Part shown: positions 5,637-9,504 of the stretch, in pieces
Position numbering within the stretch: the first letter of the stretch is position 1
Layout: every line of letters starts with the position of its first letter
Assembly (NCBI GenBank): GCA_016202915.1
Contig: JACQNT010000152.1
Location: 1 to 9,504, forward strand
Direction of reading: 5' to 3'
Source of the DNA: Acidobacteriota bacterium
Lineage (GTDB): Bacteria > Acidobacteriota > Polarisedimenticolia > Gp22-AA2
Length of the DNA: 9,504 nucleotides
The notes under the pieces: model-generated
Database searches by the model: none
The model's input: the letters and a program-made list of their open reading frames with translations, nothing else
Told to the model about the DNA's origin: nothing
Made by a program: the position numbers and the translations under genes

Positions 5637-6860
5637 ATGACGGCGATGACCGAGACGACCTACTACAAGCGCGGCTTCGGCCTCAAGGAGGCGATCGAGC
5701 CGGCCCTCGCGGCCGACTACCACAGCCGGCTCGTGGACCGGATCAAGGAGGCCGGCTACCGGCTCGCGGTTGGCGACCTCACCTTCCTGCTGGCGCGCGA
5801 GTTCGGCTTCTGCTACGGCGTGGACCGGGCGGTCGAGTACGCCTACGAGACGCGCCGCCAGTTCCCCGACCGGACCATCTACATCACCGGCGAGATCATC
5901 CACAACCCGCACGTCAACGCCCGGCTCGAGCAGATGGGCATCGTCTTCCTCGGGAAGGCCGACGGGAGCGGGCCCGGCCTGGAGACGGTGCGCGAGGGGG
6001 ACGTCGTCATCCTGCCCGCCTTCGGCGTGACGGTGCAGGAGCTGGCAGCCCTCAGATCTCGAGGCTGCGTCCTGGTCGACACAACATGTGGCTCGGTGAT
6101 GAACGTCTGGAAGAACGTGGACCGGTTCTCCGCCGGCGGCTTCACCGCGCTCATCCACGGCAAGTATGCCCACGAGGAGACGCGGGCCACCGCCTCGCGC
6201 ACCTCCCAGTACCCGGGAGGCCGCTACCTGGTCGTGCGCGACAGGGACGAGGCGGCGGTCGTCTGCGACTACATCGGCGGCGGCGGGGATCCCGGGGCGT
6301 TCCTGACGCGCTTCGCCGGCGCCTGCTCCCCCGGATTCGACCCCGATCTCGACCTCGGCCACATCGGCCTGGCCAACCAGACCACGATGCTGTCATCGGT
6401 GTCCCTGGCGATCCAGGAGATGATCCGGCAGGCCCTCGCCGGGCGCTACGGCGCGGCCGAGCTGCCGCAGAGGTTCCGGGCCTTCGACACGATCTGCAGC
6501 GCCACCCAGGACCGCCAGGACTCGGTCCTCGCCCTGGTCGCCGAGAAGCCCGACCTGATGGTGGTGATCGGCGGCTACAACAGCAGCAACACGACGCACC
6601 TCGCCGCCCTGGCCGCGCGCAGCGCCCCCACCTACCACATCGAGGACGCCTCCTGCCTCGAACCCGGCGGCGCCATCCGCCACAAGCCCTACGGCAGCAA
6701 GACCGAGACCGTGACGCCCGCCTGGCTCCCGGCCGGGGCGGTCGTCATCGGCCTGACCGCCGGCGCCTCGACCCCCAACAACAAGATCGGCGAAGTCGTG
6801 GAGACGATCGCCGCCCTGCGCGGTCTGGATCTCTCCCCGGGCCCCGGCCCCCGCCCGTAG
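5637..6860 (+). CDS. ispH: 4-hydroxy-3-methylbut-2-enyl diphosphate reductase IspH, long type
   Basis: A 407-residue IspH (LytB), the last enzyme of the MEP pathway. It reduces HMBPP to isopentenyl and dimethylallyl diphosphate in the cytosol using a [4Fe-4S] cluster. The three cluster cysteines are Cys59 (REFGFCYGVDRAV), Cys151 (VDTTCGSVMNVW) and Cys287 (FDTICSATQDRQ). Substrate-binding residues include His89 (EIIHNPHVN), His179 with the following Glu pair (GKYAHEETRA), QTT (248-250), NSSNTTH (315-321) and AGAST (375-379). Most bacterial IspH proteins have about 310 residues. This one has the extra N-terminal region (DYHSRLVDRIKEAGYRLAVGDLTF) and inserts of the roughly 400-residue cyanobacterial/plant form. 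The ATG at 5637 is preferred over 5646 because of the -10 box 7 nt before it. It lies 31 bp after fdhD with its own promoter-like box. The Pro/Gly-rich final residues (SPGPGPRP) look like a disordered end. Confidence 0.92.
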   Translation: MTAMTETTYYKRGFGLKEAIEPALAADYHSRLVDRIKEAGYRLAVGDLTFLLAREFGFCYGVDRAVEYAYETRRQFPDRTIYITGEIIHNPHVNARLEQMGIVFLGKADGSGPGLETVREGDVVILPAFGVTVQELAALRSRGCVLVDTTCGSVMNVWKNVDRFSAGGFTALIHGKYAHEETRATASRTSQYPGGRYLVVRDRDEAAVVCDYIGGGGDPGAFLTRFAGACSPGFDPDLDLGHIGLANQTTMLSSVSLAIQEMIRQALAGRYGAAELPQRFRAFDTICSATQDRQDSVLALVAEKPDLMVVIGGYNSSNTTHLAALAARSAPTYHIEDASCLEPGGAIRHKPYGSKTETVTPAWLPAGAVVIGLTAGASTPNNKIGEVVETIAALRGLDLSPGPGPRP

Positions 6861-6872
6861 CGCCACCGGGCG
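6852..6872 (+). terminator. Hairpin at the end of ispH
   Basis: CGCCCG (6852-6857) pairs perfectly with CGGGCG (6867-6872), with the ispH TAG stop in the 9-nt loop. No T-run follows. Confidence 0.35.
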
Positions 6873-6894
6873 ACGCTCGCTTCGTCCACTACCC

Positions 6895-7107
6895 TCACGA
6901 CGCGAGCACCATCCACGCCGCCAGCGCCGCCGCCTTCTCCTCTCCCCGCCATCGCTTCAGATCGGACTTTGAGACCGCCCACGTCTCGGGGTTGACCTCC
7001 TGGCCGAAGAGATGGATCTCCGCTCCGGGGTTGATCAGTGGCCGGATGATCTCTCCGTTCTTTCGCAGGCCGACCGTGATGTGCTCCTTCGTGATCCGAA
7101 GCCGCAT
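6895..7107 (-). pseudogene. Small ORF with an HsdM-type N-6 DNA methylase fragment
   Basis: A 70-codon minus-strand frame fills the gap between ispH and the ferredoxin gene. Residues about 26-50 (NPGAEIHLFGQEVNPETWAV then SKSDL) closely match the stretch after motif I of type I restriction DNA methylases (HsdM family), where a GQE-NPET/S-[YW]A-CKSD pattern is typical. Everything else a methylase needs is missing: the GSGG S-adenosylmethionine loop, the NPPF catalytic motif and hundreds of residues. After SKSDL the sequence turns into an unrelated Arg/Ala-rich tail (about residues 51-70). The part before NPGAE has no counterpart I recognise. The stretch is visibly less GC-rich than its neighbours. 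It is best read as a decayed remnant of a transferred restriction-modification gene, although a small functional protein cannot be excluded. No Shine-Dalgarno precedes the ATG at 7107. Confidence 0.4.
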
Positions 7108-7136
7108 TGTTTCGCCGACGCCCGGTGTGGTACCTT
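7107..7136 (+). promoter_or_regulatory. Likely promoter of the ferredoxin-kinase operon
   Basis: TTGTTT (7107-7112) as -35 and TACCTT (7131-7136) as -10 are separated by 18 nt, with TGTGG just before the -10. Transcription would start near 7143, leaving a short leader that holds the Shine-Dalgarno GGAGG at 7150. Confidence 0.42.
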
Positions 7137-7149
7137 GCGGACTCGTCCC

Positions 7150-7154
7150 GGAGG
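7150..7154 (+). promoter_or_regulatory. Ribosome binding site deciding the ferredoxin start
   Basis: GGAGG lies 4 nt before the GTG at 7159. The in-frame TTG at 7156 is too close to use this site, and the next GTG at 7180 is too far. Confidence 0.5.
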
Positions 7155-7158
7155 CTTG

Positions 7159-7536
7159 GTGGGCCAATACGTCCGGCACGTGTTCGTCTGCACGCACGGA
7201 GAGTACTGCCCCTTCGACGGGTCGGGCGAGGTGCACCGGCTGCTCAAGGAGCAGGTCGCCGCGCGCGGCCTGAAGCTGACGGTCCGGGTGAACCATTCCG
7301 GTTGCTTCAATCAGTGCGGCAACGGTCCGATGGTGGTGGTCTATCCCGAGAACGTCTGGTACGCGGGGGTCACGCCGGAGAAGGCCCGGCGCATCCTGGA
7401 GGAGCACATCGTCGGTGGCCGGCCGGTCGAAGACCTGATTTACCGGGCGCCCCAGGGGCCGAACAAGAACCCCGTCCGGATGGCCGAGATCAACGCCGCG
7501 AGGAAGGCCGCCGGGCGCGGCCCGGGCGGGGGCTGA
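7159..7536 (+). CDS. Thioredoxin-like [2Fe-2S] ferredoxin
   Basis: A 125-residue ferredoxin of the thioredoxin-fold (Shethna-type) family, a cytosolic one-electron carrier. The cluster ligands are visible as Cys11 and Cys17 (VCTHGEYCPFDGSG) and Cys49 and Cys53 (SGCFNQCGNGPMVVVYPE), the family's usual C-x5-C plus C-x3-C arrangement. The fold is supported by the first strand (HVFVC), the helix EVHRLLKEQVAARG, the strand LTVRVN, MVVVYPENVWYAGV (58-71) and the helix TPEKARRILEEHIVGG (72-87). Residues from about 98 on form a basic, Pro/Gly-rich tail. The GTG at 7159 is chosen for its GGAGG. The histidine kinase follows after 9 nt, and its Shine-Dalgarno overlaps this gene's stop, so the two are co-transcribed. 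No reductase or oxidase partner is next to it, so its electron donor and acceptor are unknown. Confidence 0.88.
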   Translation: MGQYVRHVFVCTHGEYCPFDGSGEVHRLLKEQVAARGLKLTVRVNHSGCFNQCGNGPMVVVYPENVWYAGVTPEKARRILEEHIVGGRPVEDLIYRAPQGPNKNPVRMAEINAARKAAGRGPGGG

Positions 7537-7545
7537 GGAAGCCGC

Positions 7546-8553
7546 ATGAAGCGAAAGCGCTCGCCGCTCTGGTTCTCGAAGCAGGGGTTCTTCGGCGCTG
7601 CCGCCGGCGGGGTGGCGGGGGCAGCGGCGTGGGTCGCGGCCGGATCGCCGGGGACTCTGCGAGGCGCGCTGGCGTTCCTGCTCCTCCTCGGCGGTTACCT
7701 GGTCGGCCTCCTGCTGGCCTACCGGCGCCGCGAGAAGGAGGACCTCGCCGCCCTTCTCGAGCTCAAGGAAGAACTCCGCTTCAGCCAGGACCACATCATG
7801 GAGAGCGAGACGTTCCGGTCGCTGGGCGCCTACCTGGAGATCGCCGCGCACCAGATGAAAGAGCCCCTGCAGGCGGTGGTCTCGGGTGTCAAGGCGCTGG
7901 CCGCGGACGCTTCGCTTCCGGACGCCGCGCGCCAGGCGGCCACAGCCCTGGGCGCCCAAGCCGACGGGTTGCAGGCGACGCTCCGGCACCTGGCCTCCTA
8001 CGCCATGACCAAGCCGGGGCGCGCCCCTTTCAGCGTCAACACGCTCCTGCGCGAGGCGATCCTCCTGTGCCGCCACCGGGCCAGCGAGAAGAAGATCACC
8101 TTCGAGGAGCGCTACGCCGTCATCCCTCCGGTGATGGGATCGGCCGGGCGGGTCCACCAGGGGATCCTGAACGTCATCGTCAACGCCGTGGAGGCGATGC
8201 CGTTCGGCGGGGGGACGATCGTCGTGGAGACGGCGCACGAGAACGACCGCGTCGTGGCCCGGGTGCGCGACACCGGGATCGGCATCCGGCCGGAGCAGTT
8301 GCCGCACATCTTCGAGCCGTTCTTCACCACCAAGCCGGAGAGAAGAGGCGTCGGACTGGGCCTCTGGGCCGCCCGCAAGAACCTGGACCTCATCGGCGCC
8401 GACATCGGCGTCAAGAGCGCCCCCTTCCAGGGGACCGAGATCACACTCACGTTCCCGCAGGCCGCGCCGATCCGCGCCGGCCGCGAGGGCACGACGCACC
8501 CACCGGAGATCCCCAGAAATACCGCGGAAGAAGTCGATCGAGAGATCGCCTGA
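7546..8553 (+). CDS. Membrane-bound sensor histidine kinase without a sensor domain
   Basis: A 335-residue histidine kinase. Residues about 14-33 and 38-59 form a tight pair of membrane helices with almost no periplasmic loop. A short coiled coil follows (EKEDLAALLELKEELRFSQD, about 63-82). The H-box is LEIAAHQMKEPLQAV with His102 as the phosphorylated residue; Gln follows His where Glu or Asp is common. The ATPase domain has the N-box ILNVIVNAVEAMP (207-219), G1 RDTGIGI (241-247), F-box IFEPFFTTK (255-263) and G2 GVGLGLWAARK (268-278), all intact, so it should bind ATP. A 30-residue polar tail follows the catalytic core. No PAS, GAF, HAMP or periplasmic domain is present, so the signal must come through the membrane helices or a partner. 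The ATG has GAGGAA 5 nt upstream. No response regulator is in the window. Co-transcription with the ferredoxin suggests, but does not show, redox-linked sensing. Confidence 0.88.
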   Translation: MKRKRSPLWFSKQGFFGAAAGGVAGAAAWVAAGSPGTLRGALAFLLLLGGYLVGLLLAYRRREKEDLAALLELKEELRFSQDHIMESETFRSLGAYLEIAAHQMKEPLQAVVSGVKALAADASLPDAARQAATALGAQADGLQATLRHLASYAMTKPGRAPFSVNTLLREAILLCRHRASEKKITFEERYAVIPPVMGSAGRVHQGILNVIVNAVEAMPFGGGTIVVETAHENDRVVARVRDTGIGIRPEQLPHIFEPFFTTKPERRGVGLGLWAARKNLDLIGADIGVKSAPFQGTEITLTFPQAAPIRAGREGTTHPPEIPRNTAEEVDREIA

Positions 8554-8598
8554 GGCGCGGGGCCTCTCCCCCGGCCCGCGGCCGATCCGGCGCCCTCA
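8551..8598. terminator. Nested hairpins between the convergent kinase and proline dehydrogenase genes
   Basis: An inner stem pairs 8556-8564 (CGCGGGGCC) with 8573-8580 (GGCCCGCG) with one bulged G. An outer stem pairs TGAGG (8551-8555) with CCTCA (8594-8598), which are the two stop regions. The inner and outer stems are compatible. Symmetry suits two-way termination in the 42-nt gap; there is no T-run. Confidence 0.42.
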
Positions 8599-9501
8599 GG
8601 ACCCGTGGCGCCTCACGAGGTTGAGGAGGACGTACCCGGCGAGGCGCGGGTTCTCCTTGAGGCGCCTGAGCGAGTAGGCGTACCAGTGGGATCCGTACGG
8701 GACGTAGACCCGCAGCCGGTGGCCGCCGCGCACGATCAGGCCGCGGAGTTCCGGGTCCACCCCCAGGAGCATCTGGAACTCGTACGCCCGGTTCGGGAGG
8801 CGCCGCAGGTCGATGATGCGGAGGGCCTCCCACACGAGGTCCTCGTCGTGCGTGGCGATGCCGACGCAGAAGCCTCGGTCGAGCATCTCCTCCAGGAGCC
8901 GCACGTAGTTCTTCCTGACGAGCCCCCGGTCGCGGTAGGCGATGGCGCGCGGCTCGATGTAGATCCCCTTGCACAGCCTGACGTTGGCCCCTTCCGGCAG
9001 GGCGCGAACGTCCGCCAGGGAGCGGTGCAAGCAGGCCTGGATCACGACGCCCACGCTGTTCAGCCCTTCCTCCCTCAGCCGGCGATACAAGTCGAGCGTG
9101 GCGGAGGTGCAGCTCGAGTCCTCCATGTCGATGCGCACGAAGTTCCCCTGGGTTTCGGCCTGGCGGACCAGCGTCCGCGTATTGTCCAGGCAGAACTCCG
9201 GGTCGATCTTCAGGCCGAGCTGGGTCAGCTTGACGGAGAGGTTCGAATCGAGCCGCTCCTGCTGGATCGTGCGGAGCGCCCCCAGGTACTCCTTGACGGC
9301 CCCCTCCGCCAGGGCGCGGTTCCGGACCTCCTCCCCGAGCACGTCGAGGGTGGCCATGTAGCCATCGCCGTTAAGATCGCGCAGGACGCGGACCGCGTCG
9401 GCAAGCGACTCTCCGGCGATGTAGCGGCCGGCGAAGTGACGGACGATGGGACGCGGCACCAACGGCAGGGTGCGAGCGATCAGGTGATCGAGCGCGGCCA
9501 C
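8596..9501 (-). CDS. Proline dehydrogenase (monofunctional PRODH)
   Basis: A 301-residue FAD-dependent proline dehydrogenase with a (beta-alpha)8 barrel. It oxidises L-proline to delta-1-pyrroline-5-carboxylate and passes electrons to the membrane quinone pool, the first step of proline use as carbon and nitrogen source. Compared with the Thermus enzyme, the key segments are RYIAGESLADA (residues 26-36), LSVKLTQLGL with Lys91, FVRIDMEDSS with Asp125, GVVIQACLHR (151-160), VRLCKGIY with Lys178, GIATHDE with His218, YEFQMLLGV (240-248), and RVYVPYG...SLRR with Tyr266, Arg279 and Arg280, the proline-binding set. It is not part of a PutA fusion; the companion P5C dehydrogenase would have to lie elsewhere. 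The GTG at 9501 fits where related proteins begin, but the frame remains open to the window edge and no ribosome site can be seen, so a few N-terminal residues may be missing. Confidence 0.92.
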   Translation of the reverse strand: MAALDHLIARTLPLVPRPIVRHFAGRYIAGESLADAVRVLRDLNGDGYMATLDVLGEEVRNRALAEGAVKEYLGALRTIQQERLDSNLSVKLTQLGLKIDPEFCLDNTRTLVRQAETQGNFVRIDMEDSSCTSATLDLYRRLREEGLNSVGVVIQACLHRSLADVRALPEGANVRLCKGIYIEPRAIAYRDRGLVRKNYVRLLEEMLDRGFCVGIATHDEDLVWEALRIIDLRRLPNRAYEFQMLLGVDPELRGLIVRGGHRLRVYVPYGSHWYAYSLRRLKENPRLAGYVLLNLVRRHGS

Positions 9502-9504
9502 GCG

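Noticed and set aside
7108..8499. Upstream extension of the minus-strand frame that ends in the HsdM-like piece.
   Set aside because: It is antisense to the ferredoxin and kinase genes and reads as low-complexity sequence; only the last 70 codons carry a recognisable motif.
8969..9361. Plus-strand open frame inside proline dehydrogenase.
   Set aside because: It is a Ser/Arg-rich shadow of the well-conserved minus-strand gene.
1..9504. CRISPR array, tRNA, insertion sequence or phage attachment site.
   Set aside because: I found no regularly spaced repeats, no tRNA-like cloverleaf core and no transposase or integrase reading frame on either strand by eye.

Overview
The window is GC-rich and densely packed with chromosomal genes on both strands. 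It shows no transposase, integrase, tRNA, rRNA or CRISPR array. The mix suggests an uncultured soil or sediment bacterium, perhaps Acidobacteriota: a long, cyanobacterial/plant-type IspH, a monofunctional proline dehydrogenase, a Gram-negative outer-membrane beta-barrel, and leaderless-type promoters. That placement is an inference from gene style only.

Layout. Positions 2-802 (+) hold the 3' part of a BtuF/FepB-type substrate-binding protein; its reading frame runs about 80 codons past the expected end, through a hairpin-rich stretch, into the start of a DoxX-family membrane protein (789-1268, +). Convergent to that is a GAF/free-methionine-sulfoxide-reductase-like gene (1288-1812, -). Divergent from it, only 24 bp away, is an unknown four-helix membrane protein (1837-2343, +) coupled by an ATGA overlap to a PLP-dependent group II decarboxylase (2340-3881, +). 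A signal-peptide-bearing outer-membrane beta-barrel follows on the minus strand (3901-4584). A 172-bp divergent intergenic region leads to fdhD (4757-5605, +) and ispH (5637-6860, +). The 298-bp gap after ispH carries a small minus-strand ORF resembling a piece of an HsdM-type DNA methylase (6895-7107). Next is a two-gene operon: a thioredoxin-like [2Fe-2S] ferredoxin (7159-7536, +) and a histidine kinase with two membrane helices and no sensor domain (7546-8553, +). The window ends in a convergent proline dehydrogenase (8596-9501, -).

How the genes work together. They do not form one pathway. Several are redox-linked: the ferredoxin, the fRMsr-like GAF protein, FdhD, the Fe-S enzyme IspH, DoxX and the flavoenzyme PRODH. 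The clearest functional units are the membrane protein/decarboxylase pair and the ferredoxin/kinase pair.

Regulation. Three plus-strand genes (1837, 4757, 5637) have a TA(T/G)AAT box exactly 7 nt before the ATG and no Shine-Dalgarno sequence, the geometry of leaderless transcripts. The DoxX, GAF, ferredoxin and kinase genes have Shine-Dalgarno sequences instead. Two modes of translation initiation therefore appear to coexist. Three convergent gene junctions carry GC-rich inverted repeats at the stop codons that probably act as two-way terminators. I see no convincing new multi-gene system; the items most worth following up are the leaderless signature, the ferredoxin/kinase pair and the read-through tail of the substrate-binding protein.
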